Shown: one piece after another, positions 42,665 through 52,072 of the stretch
Position numbering within the stretch: the stretch's first letter is position 1
How the letters are laid out: the number at the start of each line of letters is the position of its first letter
Assembly: GCA_943329845.2 (NCBI GenBank)
Contig: CALQFM020000001.1
Span: forward strand, 1 to 64,000
From: Candidatus Kuenenia stuttgartensis
GTDB lineage: Bacteria; Pseudomonadota; Alphaproteobacteria; SMXS01
Direction of reading: 5' to 3'
DNA length: 64,000 nt
Translations under genes and position numbers: made by a program
The notes under the pieces: model-generated
Seen by the model: the letters and a program-made list of their open reading frames with translations, nothing else
What the model was told of the DNA's origin: nothing
Databases searched by the model: none

Positions 42665-43994
42665 GTGGCGCGGCCCTTAGCCCCAGCCACACGCTGACTG
42701 GCCGCACCCGCCTCAACACCAGCCATTCGACCAGCGCCACCGCGACCAGTGACGCGCCCAGCACCGGCAGGAATACCGCCAGCGCGAGGATCAGCACGCC
42801 CAATCCCACCGAAAGCCTGCCATCGCCCACAGCAGGCGGCGCGCCCAGCCTGCCGTCGGGGCGGCGCTGCCACCACATGACGTAGCCGGTGACGGACAGG
42901 CCGATCAGCGACAGCGCCGTCAGCACGTCCAGCGCCTGGTTGAGCGGGCCGAACAGCTGGCCCTCATGGGCGGCGACGCCGTAGCCGACGATGCGGTCGA
43001 CCAGGTGGCTGTCGCCGAAGCCCTGCGTCTTCACCACCGCGCCGGTCGCGGGATCCAGCGTCAGCATGACCCGCTGCGGCCGGTTCTGGGTGTCGGAGCG
43101 GGCGACCCAGTCGGGCGATTTCGGCCAGCGGTCGGACGGCGGCTGGATCAGCACCGGCGCTGGCAAATGCAGGGGCCGCACCGTCGCCACCAGGGCGTCG
43201 AGCGACGCGGGTGCCGCCGCGTGATGGCCCGCATGCTCGTGATGCTCGTGGTCGTGGTGGACATGGGCGGCCATGCCCGCCTTCCAGTCCTGCTTGCCCC
43301 TGGTGATGCCGGCCACTTGCTTGATGTCCTTGAACGCACCGCCCCAGATGGTCGTCCACGGCAGGCCGCTGAGCAGCAGGAACAGGGCGAGCGCCGAGAC
43401 CCAGATGCCGGTCACCGCGTGCAGGTCGCGCCAGAACTGGCGGCCGCCCTGCCTGAGGCGCGGATAGAGCACGCCGGCCAGCCCGGACGACTCGCGCGGC
43501 CACCACAGATAGAGGCCGGTGATGATCATGACGATGGCCCAGCTCGCCGCCAGCTCCACCACGATCGAGCCCGTGTCGCCCATCAGCAGCTCGCCGTGGA
43601 TGGTCTTCACCACCTGCATCAGCCGCTCATCCTCGCGCACCGTGCCCAGCACCGCGGCGGATTGGGGATGGACGTAGACGCGCACGTCGCCGTCCTGTCC
43701 CGCCACGACCACCCGCGCCGCGTCGGCCGGGTTGGCGCGCACCTCGTAGGACCGCAGCGACGATCCGGGCACCGCCGCCAGCGCCGCGTCGACCTGTGCG
43801 GACGCGCTAGCCGATGGGCCGCTGAGCACGAGGCCGTCGTAGCCGCGCTCCGACCACGCCTCCACCTGCGGCTTGAACAGGTAGAGTGAGCCGGTCAGCG
43901 CCAGCACGATGACGAACGGCACGCAGAACAGGCCGGCATAGAAATGCCAGCGCCAGACCGCGCGGTAGAGTGTGCTCGGTGCGGAAGTGCTCAT
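42648..43994 (-). CDS. PepSY-associated membrane protein (ferric-siderophore/metal reductase type)
   Basis: The 448-residue protein has four main membrane helices and the PepSY_TM pattern: WRWHFYAGLFCVPFVIVLALTG at the start, HGELLMGDTGSIVVELAASWAI, FWRDLHAVTGIW and LFGPLNQALDVLTALSLIGLS. A His-rich periplasmic loop (HVHHDHEHHEHAGHH, about residue 240) stands out. Proteins of this type sit beside TonB receptors and are thought to reduce or release imported metal chelates. It starts seven bases after the TonB receptor stop and is therefore in its operon. Confidence 0.88.
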   Translation of the reverse strand: MSTSAPSTLYRAVWRWHFYAGLFCVPFVIVLALTGSLYLFKPQVEAWSERGYDGLVLSGPSASASAQVDAALAAVPGSSLRSYEVRANPADAARVVVAGQDGDVRVYVHPQSAAVLGTVREDERLMQVVKTIHGELLMGDTGSIVVELAASWAIVMIITGLYLWWPRESSGLAGVLYPRLRQGGRQFWRDLHAVTGIWVSALALFLLLSGLPWTTIWGGAFKDIKQVAGITRGKQDWKAGMAAHVHHDHEHHEHAGHHAAAPASLDALVATVRPLHLPAPVLIQPPSDRWPKSPDWVARSDTQNRPQRVMLTLDPATGAVVKTQGFGDSHLVDRIVGYGVAAHEGQLFGPLNQALDVLTALSLIGLSVTGYVMWWQRRPDGRLGAPPAVGDGRLSVGLGVLILALAVFLPVLGASLVAVALVEWLVLRRVRPVSVWLGLRAAPLKSPG

Positions 43995-44001
43995 GCCGTC
44001 C

Positions 44002-46293
44002 TCACATGCGCCACTTGAGTTCGACCACGCCGGTCCGCTGCGGATAGGGGTGGAAGACCCAGGCCTTGTCGTTGTTGACGTTGTCGATGCCCATGCTCGC
44101 CTGAAGCTGGTCGGTAATGTCCCAGGTCAGCCGCAGGTCGATGATCAGCAGCTCGGAGGTGTAGCCATAGGTGTCGCCGCGCTGGGTGCCCGCGAGGTCC
44201 GTGTTGGGCCGCGAGGCATAGCGCAGGCCGACCGACGCCTTCACCGTGTCGCTGATCGCATAGCGTAGATTGCCGTTGATGCGCCACTCCGGAATGCGCG
44301 GGAACCGCTCACCCTCGGAGGCGGGCAGCGGGTCGTTGCGGACGGTGCGGGCGTCGATCCACGCCAGGTTCACGTCCACGTCGAGACCGGGGATCAACAC
44401 GTCCTGGGCCTCGACGATCAGCTCGGCGCCGTATTGCCGCACCTTGTCGATGTTCTTGAACGAGCTGGTGACGATGCCGTTCTGGTTGAAGCCCTGGACG
44501 CTGAAGATGGCGTCCTTCACGTCCTGGTAGAACAACGAGCCGGTCAGCCGCACGCCGCCGAAGTCGTGGCGTAGGATCAAATTGGCATCCTTCGACTTCT
44601 CCGGCTTCAAATTGGGATCGAAGCTGTTGGGATCGAAATTGCCCAGCGCATCGAGCCTTCCCTGGAACAGCTCGCCCACGGTGGGAAAGCGGGTCGCGGT
44701 CGCCAGGCTGAGCTGGGCGTGCCAGTCGGGCACGAACTCCCACTGGGCGCTGAGCTTGGGACTGAGCGCGTCGTCGCTGCGGTGGTCGTAGCGCTGGCAT
44801 ACCGGCGCCGCGCCCACCTGGCGGCAGATGCCGCCGTCGAAGGCGCGCCAGCTCTCGTAGCGCAGGCCGCCCGTGACGCTGAAACTGTCGGACAGCGACA
44901 CCTTGTCCTCGGCGAAGCCGCTGATCAGGGTGGTGCGGCCGAAGGTGCCGGTGGAGAACGCCAACCCTTCGCGGGTGCGCCAGTTGGCGGCGGTGAAGTT
45001 GTCGACGGCGGTTTCATAGAGGTTGGCGCTCATGCCGACCGCGATCTCGTGGGCGCCGGTCATGCGCACGGCCAGCAGGTCGCCGGTCCACCAGCCGGTG
45101 GTGCCCTGGTCGCTGAACGTTCCGGCCCCGTCGTTGATGCCCGTGGTGTAGGTGTTGGACTTGCGGGCGGCCAGCTTGTCGATCCAATAGTGCGACAGGT
45201 TCGCGGTGACGTCCCAGCCGGCGAGCGGACCGGCCAGCTTCAGGCCCGCCAGCATCTCGGTCTTGTCGGTCAGGCCTTGGCCCAGCCCGGCCCCGGCGGT
45301 ATAGGTCTTGCCGTCCACGGTGACCTTGCCGTCGAACACCGGGTTGCCGGCGGCGTCGCGGAGATAGGTTTCGGATTTCAGCGTGTTGGAATCCGTGGTC
45401 CACAGGGTGAATAGCGCCGTCGCCGTCCAGCTGCCGAAGTCGTAGCCGACGCGGGCGCGGAACTGGTCCTGCACCGTGTGGTCGGGCGCGAAGGCGCCGG
45501 AGACCGGCGTCGGCGTGATCAGCTCCGGGTCGGTCACCGCGCCGGTGACCGGCGTGCCGGTTCCGGTTGCCGGCGTCAGCTGGCTGAACTGCATGGGATG
45601 GCCCACATTGTCCAGGTGCCGCACGCTGAACCGGCCGCTCCACGGCCCGTTCTCCTGCCTGAAGCCGGCGCCGCCCTCGAAGGTATAGCCGCTGAACGTG
45701 TCCTTGGTGCCGTACTGCTTGTAGGGCTGGGAAAATCCCTGGACCGTGGCGAAGGCTTCCGGGCCTTCCGGCTCGCGGGTGGTGATCGAGACCAGGCCGC
45801 CCATGGTGTTGCCCGAATAGCGGGCCGAATAGGGGCCGTAGACGATGTCGAACTGCTTAACCTCGCCCGGGCCGATCAGGCCCCATTTCGGCGGGAAGGA
45901 AAAGCTGTTGCCGGTGTAGTCGGACACCACGAAGCCGTCGATCATAACCATGGACCGGGCCGACTGGGTGGAATGGGTGCCGCGGAAGCCGGGCACGGCG
46001 TTGGCATCGCCGATGTAGCGTTTGCGCACGAAGAAATTGGGCGCGTACTTCATCAGGTCTTCGACGTTGACGGCATTGATCGCCTCGAACTCGGTCTGGC
46101 CGAGCGACACGGACAGGCCGCGCGGCTCGACGGAAATCGGCGCGGCGCTGTGGCCGATGACGATCACCTGGTCGGCATAGGCGACCTGTTGTGGTTGCTG
46201 CGGGTCGGCAGAAGCGGCCTCATCGGCCCGGGCAGTCGGGACATTGATAATGGTGGCTGACAGGGCAAGCGCACCAAGACGGACGGCAAACAT
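44002..46293 (-). CDS. TonB-dependent outer-membrane receptor
   Basis: The 763-residue protein has a signal peptide (cleavage after TARA) and a plug domain (about 60-170) with LMKYAPNFFVRKRYIGDANAVPGFRG and MVMIDGFVV. A 22-strand barrel follows, with IVYGPYSARYSGNTMGGLVSITTREPEG. It imports a metal chelate or similar nutrient with TonB energy. Neighbours (DUF2946 and PepSY proteins) suggest copper or iron; this is inference. The ATG at 46293 is set by a gagggg ribosome site six bases upstream. The last residues KWRM lack the usual aromatic end. Confidence 0.92.
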   Translation of the reverse strand: MFAVRLGALALSATIINVPTARADEAASADPQQPQQVAYADQVIVIGHSAAPISVEPRGLSVSLGQTEFEAINAVNVEDLMKYAPNFFVRKRYIGDANAVPGFRGTHSTQSARSMVMIDGFVVSDYTGNSFSFPPKWGLIGPGEVKQFDIVYGPYSARYSGNTMGGLVSITTREPEGPEAFATVQGFSQPYKQYGTKDTFSGYTFEGGAGFRQENGPWSGRFSVRHLDNVGHPMQFSQLTPATGTGTPVTGAVTDPELITPTPVSGAFAPDHTVQDQFRARVGYDFGSWTATALFTLWTTDSNTLKSETYLRDAAGNPVFDGKVTVDGKTYTAGAGLGQGLTDKTEMLAGLKLAGPLAGWDVTANLSHYWIDKLAARKSNTYTTGINDGAGTFSDQGTTGWWTGDLLAVRMTGAHEIAVGMSANLYETAVDNFTAANWRTREGLAFSTGTFGRTTLISGFAEDKVSLSDSFSVTGGLRYESWRAFDGGICRQVGAAPVCQRYDHRSDDALSPKLSAQWEFVPDWHAQLSLATATRFPTVGELFQGRLDALGNFDPNSFDPNLKPEKSKDANLILRHDFGGVRLTGSLFYQDVKDAIFSVQGFNQNGIVTSSFKNIDKVRQYGAELIVEAQDVLIPGLDVDVNLAWIDARTVRNDPLPASEGERFPRIPEWRINGNLRYAISDTVKASVGLRYASRPNTDLAGTQRGDTYGYTSELLIIDLRLTWDITDQLQASMGIDNVNNDKAWVFHPYPQRTGVVELKWRM

Positions 46294-46357
46294 GAAAATC
46301 CCCTCGATCGGACGAAAAGCAAGCCGGCGCGCGTCAGCGGCCGGCGGCAAAGTCGCG

Positions 46358-46774
46358 TCAGACGAGGGAGGGTGGTCCGGTGGCGGGGGGCGGCGGGGCG
46401 GCGAGGCCTTCGCCGGGGCGCTGCTGGACGGCGGCCCAGAACGGCGCGGGCGCGGCGACCGGCGCGGGCAGTTCGAGAACCGCCGGCGCGGACGGCGCGA
46501 CGTTGACGGCGACGGCGGCGAACACGCAGGGCTCGCCGGACTTGCCGTCGTCATGCTTGGCCGGGGTGGTCTTGCCCGGGATGCCGTAGCCGTCGGCCTT
46601 GATGGTGATCATGCCGGCCGAGCTGCAGATCACCAGAGCCGGCAGGTCGCCGTCTTCCGCCGGCTTGTGCAGCATGGTGCCGGCCGGGATGGCGAAACGC
46701 ACCGCGAGCGCGAGCACGGTCAGCGTCACGAAGACGCGCGACATCAACCCGTTGATCCGCGATACGAAAGCCAT
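46358..46774 (-). CDS. DUF2946-type small membrane/exported protein
   Basis: The 138-residue product has one N-terminal hydrophobic segment (about 12-30) and two conserved-looking cysteines in LVICSSAGM and GEPCVFAAVAV, then a Pro/Ala-rich tail. This matches the DUF2946 family, usually found next to TonB receptors in metal, often copper, loci. The function is unknown. It lies 64 bases upstream of the receptor on the same strand. The start at 46774 is preferred over an in-frame one at 46828. Confidence 0.75.
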   Translation of the reverse strand: MAFVSRINGLMSRVFVTLTVLALAVRFAIPAGTMLHKPAEDGDLPALVICSSAGMITIKADGYGIPGKTTPAKHDDGKSGEPCVFAAVAVNVAPSAPAVLELPAPVAAPAPFWAAVQQRPGEGLAAPPPPATGPPSLV

Positions 46775-46846
46775 GGCCGGTTCTGTACCGCCGAAACGAT
46801 CGGTCGTCCAGAGGCCGCATGGCCGCATTCGTACAGGCCTGTGGCG

Positions 46847-48676
46847 CTAAAAGTGGATTTCGGTGTCTTCCAGGCGCACGTCGACGAGGCCCCAGACCGC
46901 GTTGGCAAGGCAGACGCGGTCGGCCGTCCGCACCTCATCCTGGGTCAGCGGCCGGACCTGGACGGGCGTGCCGGTCATGAAATGCTGCCGGAACACGCCG
47001 GGCAACAACCCGCTCGACACCGGCGGCGTCAGCCAGTGGCCGTCCTTGTGCAGGAACAGGGTGCTGCGCGCCCCTTCGGTGACCTCGCCGCGCTCGTTGA
47101 CGAACAGCAGGTCCCAGTGGCCGGCGGCTGTCGCCGCCTTCAGCGCGCGGTCATAGGCGGCGCGCCGCGTGGTCTTGTGGGCGAGAAAGCGATCGCCCGA
47201 GTTCACCGCACCCACCGCCCACGCCACCGTCGGCGGATCGGCGCGCAGCGCCGACCGTCCGCTTTCCACGTCGATGGCCACGGCGGTGACAGACACCTCG
47301 CCTGACGATGCGAGCAGCAGCCGCACCCGCTGGTCGGTTTCCGGAGAGTAGCTTTCGGCGGCAAGGGCGAGCGCGTCGCGGATGGCGGCTTCGTCGAACG
47401 GATAGACGAAGTAGGCCGCCGAGTCCCGCAGCCGCTCAACATGCTCCTCCAGCAGCCAGTAGCCGCCGGCGCGTTGCCACAACAGGGTCTCGATCAGGCC
47501 CGGGCGGTCCTGCGGGTCTTCGAGGAAGGCCGCCTTCAGCAGGCATTCGTCCCACTCGCCGGGGCCGTCCGAATCCGCCACCACGCCACTGCCGATGCCC
47601 ATGCGCGCCGCGCCGTCACGGCCGAGGACCAGCGTCCGGATCGGCACGGAGAACGCCGCGTCGCCGTCCGGCGCGATGTGGCCGATGGCGCCGGTGTAGA
47701 CGCCGCGCGCCCGCCGCTCCAGCCCGGCGATGATCTCCATGGCGCGGATCTTCGGCGCGCCGGTCACCGAGCCACAGGGAAAGATGGATTTCAACACATC
47801 GAGGGTGCGCACGCCGTCCGCCACCTTGGCGCGGACGGTCGAGACCAGCTGCAGCACCGTCGGATAGGCTTCCACCTCGAACAGGCCGTCGACGGTCACC
47901 GAACCGGGCCGTGCGAGCCGCGACAGGTCGTTGCGCTCCAGATCGACGATCATCAGGTTCTCGGCGCGGGACTTGGGATCGTTTTTCAGCGCGCCCGCCG
48001 CCGCCTCGTCCTCGGCGAAGGAGCGGCCGCGCGGCGCCGTGCCCTTCATCGGCTTCACCGTTAGCCGCTTGCCGCGGCGCTCGAGGAATAGCTCCGGCGA
48101 ATGGGACGACACGCACCAGTCGCCCGCCGCGATGAAGCCGCCATGGGCGACCGGCTGGGCCTGGCGCAGCGCCGCGTGCAGCCGGAGCGGATCGCCGGAG
48201 AAATCGGCGACCGCGTCCATGGTCAGGTTGATCTGGTAGACATCGCCCGCCGCCAGGAACTCCTGCACCTGGGCGAACGCCGCCAGATAATCCTCGCGGC
48301 GCAGCGCAGGGCGCAACGGCGACATTGCATAGGACGCGCCCTGGGTCCGTTCGCGCCAGAAAGCGTCCACGTCGGCGCCGTTGAGCCGGCGCCGGCGGCT
48401 GAACAGGCCGAACCAAATGAGGGGTTCGCGGCGCTGGGCCGGCATCAGCGGCGCGAGCCTGGGCTCCAGCGCATAGCCGACCTCGTAGGACAGCCAGCCC
48501 GCCGCGTGCAGGCCGTCGTCCAGCCCCTGCTGGATCTCCGCCAGCGCGCCGTCGATGCCGGCCGGATCGTCGCAGCGGACGATCTTCTCCGGCCGCTCGA
48601 ACAGCAGCGAGGCCGCGCGCGGGTCGCGGCTGTTCTCCAGCAGCACGAAGGGCTCGTTGGGCATCAGCGTTGTCAT
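46847..48676 (-). CDS. pabB: Fused aminodeoxychorismate synthase component I and aminodeoxychorismate lyase (PabB-PabC)
   Basis: The 609-residue fusion makes p-aminobenzoate for folate. The N-terminal chorismate-binding domain (about 1-380) carries the catalytic KPMKGTAPRG with the PabB-type Lys, then SRAENLMIVDLERNDL and SIFPCGSVTGAPKIRAMEII. The C-terminal class IV PLP domain (about 390-609) has the PLP lysine in AHKTTRRAAYDRA, then FVNERGEVTEGARSTLFL. Fusions of this kind are common in alphaproteobacteria. The glutaminase PabA is not in the window. folE lies 22 kb away. Confidence 0.93.
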   Translation of the reverse strand: MTTLMPNEPFVLLENSRDPRAASLLFERPEKIVRCDDPAGIDGALAEIQQGLDDGLHAAGWLSYEVGYALEPRLAPLMPAQRREPLIWFGLFSRRRRLNGADVDAFWRERTQGASYAMSPLRPALRREDYLAAFAQVQEFLAAGDVYQINLTMDAVADFSGDPLRLHAALRQAQPVAHGGFIAAGDWCVSSHSPELFLERRGKRLTVKPMKGTAPRGRSFAEDEAAAGALKNDPKSRAENLMIVDLERNDLSRLARPGSVTVDGLFEVEAYPTVLQLVSTVRAKVADGVRTLDVLKSIFPCGSVTGAPKIRAMEIIAGLERRARGVYTGAIGHIAPDGDAAFSVPIRTLVLGRDGAARMGIGSGVVADSDGPGEWDECLLKAAFLEDPQDRPGLIETLLWQRAGGYWLLEEHVERLRDSAAYFVYPFDEAAIRDALALAAESYSPETDQRVRLLLASSGEVSVTAVAIDVESGRSALRADPPTVAWAVGAVNSGDRFLAHKTTRRAAYDRALKAATAAGHWDLLFVNERGEVTEGARSTLFLHKDGHWLTPPVSSGLLPGVFRQHFMTGTPVQVRPLTQDEVRTADRVCLANAVWGLVDVRLEDTEIHF

Positions 48677-48776
48677 ACCGGGTGTCTAGCCCATCAGGCC
48701 GACGCCGGGAAGACGCCTCGACCGCGCTGGCGACGCTCCGTATGCTGGAGCGACCGCCTGGGGCTTAGAGACCTGC

Positions 48777-49400
48777 ATGAACCTCCGCATCCTGACGCTG
48801 CTCGCGCCGCTGGCCCTCGCCGGCTGCGGCGCGTCGCCGACGATCGGCATGCTCGAGGGCCATGTCGACAAGGACACCACCAGCAACTTCGTCGTCTGCG
48901 CCAATTATCAGTGCACCGCGCGCTACAACGTGGTCATGACCGATGCCGACTGGGCGCAGGTGCGCGCGTTCTTCGATCCGCCGGCCGCCGATCCGGCCGC
49001 CGAACGGCAACAGATTTCCCTCGCCATCGGCCAGATCGAACGCATCGTCGGCCCCAAGACCAACACCGCGAAAGACAGGCCGGGCGCCACCATCATCACC
49101 ACCGACACCAAGGGCCAGATGGACTGCCTCGACGAATCCCACAACACCTCGGTCTATCTGCACCTGATCGAGCGTGACCATCTGCTGAAATGGCACAAGG
49201 TGGGCCAGCCGATCATCCGCGGCCACGTCATCGACAGGTGGTTCCATAACACCGCCACCGTGACCGACACGACGACGGGCGTGCTGTGGGTGATCGATTC
49301 CTGGTTCGGCGCCAACGGCGAGCCCGCCGACGTGGTCACCGCGGATGTCTGGCTGAAAGGCTGGGAGCCGGAGAAGTTCCTGACGCGGACGGACCGGTAG
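48777..49400 (+). CDS. Lipoprotein of unknown function with a transglutaminase-like Cys-His-Asp pattern
   Basis: I do not recognise a named family. The 207-residue product has a lipoprotein signal with lipobox LAGC (Cys17). Later parts read GQMDCLDESHNTSVYLHL, then RWFHNTATVTDTTTGVLWVIDSWFG. A Cys at the start of a helix, a His beginning a strand and an Asp about 17 residues on in the next strand is the layout of transglutaminase/papain-like enzymes. It would be anchored to a membrane facing the periplasm. It is a single gene, divergent from pabB. Confidence 0.6.
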   Translation: MNLRILTLLAPLALAGCGASPTIGMLEGHVDKDTTSNFVVCANYQCTARYNVVMTDADWAQVRAFFDPPAADPAAERQQISLAIGQIERIVGPKTNTAKDRPGATIITTDTKGQMDCLDESHNTSVYLHLIERDHLLKWHKVGQPIIRGHVIDRWFHNTATVTDTTTGVLWVIDSWFGANGEPADVVTADVWLKGWEPEKFLTRTDR

Positions 49401-49475
49401 GCTCGGCGACGGAATCAGCTGTCCACGCTGGCCCGGCATACCGGTCTTGCACCGCAGTTTCGGGGTAGAACCCGT

Positions 49476-49652
49476 TCACACCGGCTCGGCCGAGAAATCC
49501 TCGAACGCCCACTCCTCGCCGGAGTCCATCTGCTCCTCGAACAGCGCCTCGGCCGCCATTGCGGCGTCCTCCTCGCTGTCCGCCTCGACGGTGGCGATCC
49601 AGTAGAAGGTGCCGAGCTTCAGGTTGGTGCGCAGGGTGACTTCGTATTTCAC
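49476..49652 (-). CDS. Small conserved-looking protein of unknown function
   Basis: The 58-residue product (VKYEVTLRTNLKLGTFYWIATVEADSEED... from a GTG start) is acidic and looks like a small alpha-beta unit. It has no signal or membrane part. The GTG at 49652 has gagg six bases upstream and begins only eight bases after the stop of the acyl-CoA dehydrogenase, so the two are likely co-transcribed. A TTG at 49664 is a less likely start. Confidence 0.6.
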   Translation of the reverse strand: MKYEVTLRTNLKLGTFYWIATVEADSEEDAAMAAEALFEEQMDSGEEWAFEDFSAEPV

Positions 49653-49660
49653 CGGCGGCC

Positions 49661-50881
49661 TCAACGGTTGGAGTAGGGGCGAAGCTCGAGCTTCGCCACG
49701 GTTTCGGTGTGCACTTCATCCGGACCGTCGGCCATCTGGGTCGTGCGGGCATAGGCCCAGGCCTTGGCGAGGAAGAAGTCGTTGGTGAAGCCGCCGGCGC
49801 CGTGGGTCTGGATGGCGCGGTCGATGATCTTGGCGACGGTCTGCGGCACCACCACCTTGATCATGGCGATTTCCTTGCGCGCGCCCTTGGCGCCCACCTG
49901 GTCCATCATGTAGGCGGTCTTCAGCACCAGCAGGCGCAGCTGCTCCAGCTCGATGCGCGACCAGGCGATGTTCGAGCGGATGGTGTCGAAATCGGCCAGC
50001 TTCTTGCCGAACGCCTCGCGCGTCGAGGTGCGGCGGCACATCTGGTCGATGGCGCGGTCGGCGGCGCCGATCAGGCGCATGCAGTGATGGATGCGGCCCG
50101 GGCCGAGGCGGCCCTGAGCGATCTCGAAGCCGCGGCCCTCACCCAGCAGCACGTTGGACGCCGGCACCCGGACGTTGTCGAACAGCACCTCGGCCTCGCC
50201 GAACGGCGCGTGGTCGTCGTTGTAGACCTGCAGGTGGCGGACGATCTTCACGCCGGGCGTGTCCTTGGGAACGAGAATCTGCGACTGCTGCTGGTGCTTG
50301 GGCGCGCTGGTATCAGTCTTGCCCATGACGATGAAGATTTTGCTGGTCTCGCGCATGCCGCCAGTGGTGTACCACTTGCGGCCGTTGATGACGTATTCTT
50401 CACCCTCGCGCTTCATGCTGGTGGCCACGTTGGTGGCGTCGGACGAGGCGACCTGAGGCTCGGTCATGCAGAAGCACGAGCGGATCTCGCCCTCGAGCAG
50501 CGGGATCAGCCATTTGTCCTGCTGTTCCTCGGTGGCGTATTTGACGAACACTTCCATGTTGCCGGTGTCCGGCGCGTTGCAGTTGAACGCTTCCGAGGCC
50601 CAGTCGACGCGGCCCATGATCTCGGCCAGCGGCGCGTATTCAAGGTTGGTCAGGCCGACGCCGTACTTCTCGCGGAACGGATGCGGCAGGAACAGGTTCC
50701 ACAGGCCCTCGGACTTGGCCTTGGCCTTGATGTCCTGGAGAATTTGCGGGGTGCGGAAGCGGTTGCCTTGGCTGTCGAGCTGTTCGTAGAACAGGTCCTC
50801 ATTCGGATAGACGTGGGCGTCCATGAAATCCGTCAAGCGCTTCTGCAGGTCCTTGACGCGGTCGCTGTAGTCGAAATCCAT
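49661..50881 (-). CDS. Acyl-CoA dehydrogenase, ACAD10/11-like
   Basis: The 406-residue flavoenzyme has [17 protein letters not shown] and [11 protein letters not shown] in the middle domain, then [58 protein letters not shown] closes it, a signature of the ACAD10/11 group that acts on long or branched acyl-CoA. It differs clearly from the LCAD-type enzyme at 41525. The start at 50881 ([12 protein letters not shown]) has ggaggat upstream. Confidence 0.9.
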   Translation of the reverse strand: MDFDYSDRVKDLQKRLTDFMDAHVYPNEDLFYEQLDSQGNRFRTPQILQDIKAKAKSEGLWNLFLPHPFREKYGVGLTNLEYAPLAEIMGRVDWASEAFNCNAPDTGNMEVFVKYATEEQQDKWLIPLLEGEIRSCFCMTEPQVASSDATNVATSMKREGEEYVINGRKWYTTGGMRETSKIFIVMGKTDTSAPKHQQQSQILVPKDTPGVKIVRHLQVYNDDHAPFGEAEVLFDNVRVPASNVLLGEGRGFEIAQGRLGPGRIHHCMRLIGAADRAIDQMCRRTSTREAFGKKLADFDTIRSNIAWSRIELEQLRLLVLKTAYMMDQVGAKGARKEIAMIKVVVPQTVAKIIDRAIQTHGAGGFTNDFFLAKAWAYARTTQMADGPDEVHTETVAKLELRPYSNR

Positions 50882-51006
50882 GGAGATCCTCCCGAAGAAT
50901 GGCCGTGGGCCGGCGCGAGGCGCGGCCGCGCCTTCTTATAGCGGGGAATCCGCCGTTGCCAAGCGGGAGGTTTGCCCGGAACGAAAGGTTCCGATGGGCC
51001 GGAAGA

Positions 51007-51663
51007 TCAGTTGGCCGCCGCGGCGGGCGCCGACGCCGCGCCGATCTGCGCGGCCTGCAGGGGCCGCGTGTCGAGGTCGGGCATGTGGATCGACGCCAGG
51101 TCAGGAATGCGACTGTTCAACGTGGGCACGTCCTTGCTCGCCATGGTGCGGTTCGACGGGTCGTTGCACAGGGGCGCCGTGGTCGCCGGCAGCATGTTGG
51201 TGTCGAACTCGCCGCGCAGCACCGCGCCGTCGGCCTTGGCCATGATCGCCACCGCTGAGGCGGCCATGTCCTCGCAGAACGTCTTGTTGCCGAAGGTGTT
51301 GAGCGAGAAGTAGTTGGCCAGGCTGGTCATGTACTTGTTCAGCGCATCCTTGTAGCCCTGGCCGTAGCTGCGCTTGAAATAGGCCTGCATGACGTTGGAA
51401 TGGCTGGTCAGCTCGTTGTTGTAGCGCGACACGAACGCGTTGTAGTTCTCGTGCAGCTTCAGGCTGGGCTTGTGGACGCATTTCAGCGCCGCGACCATCA
51501 GGGCGGCCTGCAGGCCGCGGGCCTGTTCGGCGGTGGTCTCGGCCTTGGTCATGCACGGCAGCGCGAAGGCGCCGCCGGAGACCGCGAAGATGGCGGCGAA
51601 TGCTACCGTCGCGTGTGCAGCACGACGCAGGAATCCACGGAATCCGCCATTGCCTCGATGCAT
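51007..51663 (-). CDS. Exported protein of unknown function with four cysteines
   Basis: I do not recognise a family. The 218-residue product has a signal peptide (RAAHATVAFAAIFAVSGGAFALP). Its mature part has four cysteines (LPCMTK, LKCVHK, TFCEDM, PLCNDP) that could form two disulfides, and a central helical region HENYNAFVSRYNNELTSHSNVMQAYFKRSYG. A Pro/Ala tail ends it. agagagg eight bases before the ATG at 51663 supports this start; a longer frame to 51798 would run into the next gene. Confidence 0.7.
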   Translation of the reverse strand: MHRGNGGFRGFLRRAAHATVAFAAIFAVSGGAFALPCMTKAETTAEQARGLQAALMVAALKCVHKPSLKLHENYNAFVSRYNNELTSHSNVMQAYFKRSYGQGYKDALNKYMTSLANYFSLNTFGNKTFCEDMAASAVAIMAKADGAVLRGEFDTNMLPATTAPLCNDPSNRTMASKDVPTLNSRIPDLASIHMPDLDTRPLQAAQIGAASAPAAAAN

Positions 51664-51751
51664 GCCAGTGACCTCTCTTCGATCCGCGACATGGCCGCGT
51701 CCCGCGCAGCGCATGTGTAACCCCCAGGCGGTCACTATAGCCGCGTCGCCG

Positions 51752-52072
51752 CTAAATCTCAAAATCGGAATTGTTGGCGGGCAGCGCGTCGTCGCCATAG
51801 CGGATCGACGGGCCTTCGGCGCGGATGCGCTCGCGGGCGCTCAGCGGCTGATGGTCCCCGGTGATCTCGATGGCATAGACGCCCACGACGAGATTGGCCG
51901 CCGCGTCCTGTTCGGCCGCGGCGACCAGCGCGTCCGCCTCCGTACCCGAGGCGACCGTCGCCGCGTGGATGTCGGCGGTCCAGCCGCCATCGCTGTTGAA
52001 GTAGACGATGATGCCGTCGCGCAGGCGGTTCGCCGTCACCACCCGGTACACTTCCAAGTCGCCGTCCGCCAT
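51752..52072 (-). CDS. DUF2849 family protein
   Basis: The 106-residue product reads MADGDLEVYRVVTANRLRDGIIVYF followed by DIHAATVASGTEADALVAAAEQDAAANLVVGVYAIEI and ends HQPLSARERIRAEGPSIRYG. This is the DUF2849 pattern of alphaproteobacteria, where the gene usually lies beside sulfite-reductase genes. No cys genes are seen here, so the context is unusual. The function is unknown. A longer frame to 52165 lacks similarity. Confidence 0.8.
   Translation of the reverse strand: MADGDLEVYRVVTANRLRDGIIVYFNSDGGWTADIHAATVASGTEADALVAAAEQDAAANLVVGVYAIEITGDHQPLSARERIRAEGPSIRYGDDALPANNSDFEI

Noticed and set aside
46294-46554. 87-codon N-terminal extension of the TonB receptor
   Set aside because: It is a Ser/Pro/Arg-rich shadow; the signal peptide and ribosome site fix the start at 46293.
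50882-51006. Possible gene in the gap between the acyl-CoA dehydrogenase and the exported four-cysteine protein
   Set aside because: No frame with a ribosome site or family-like sequence was seen.
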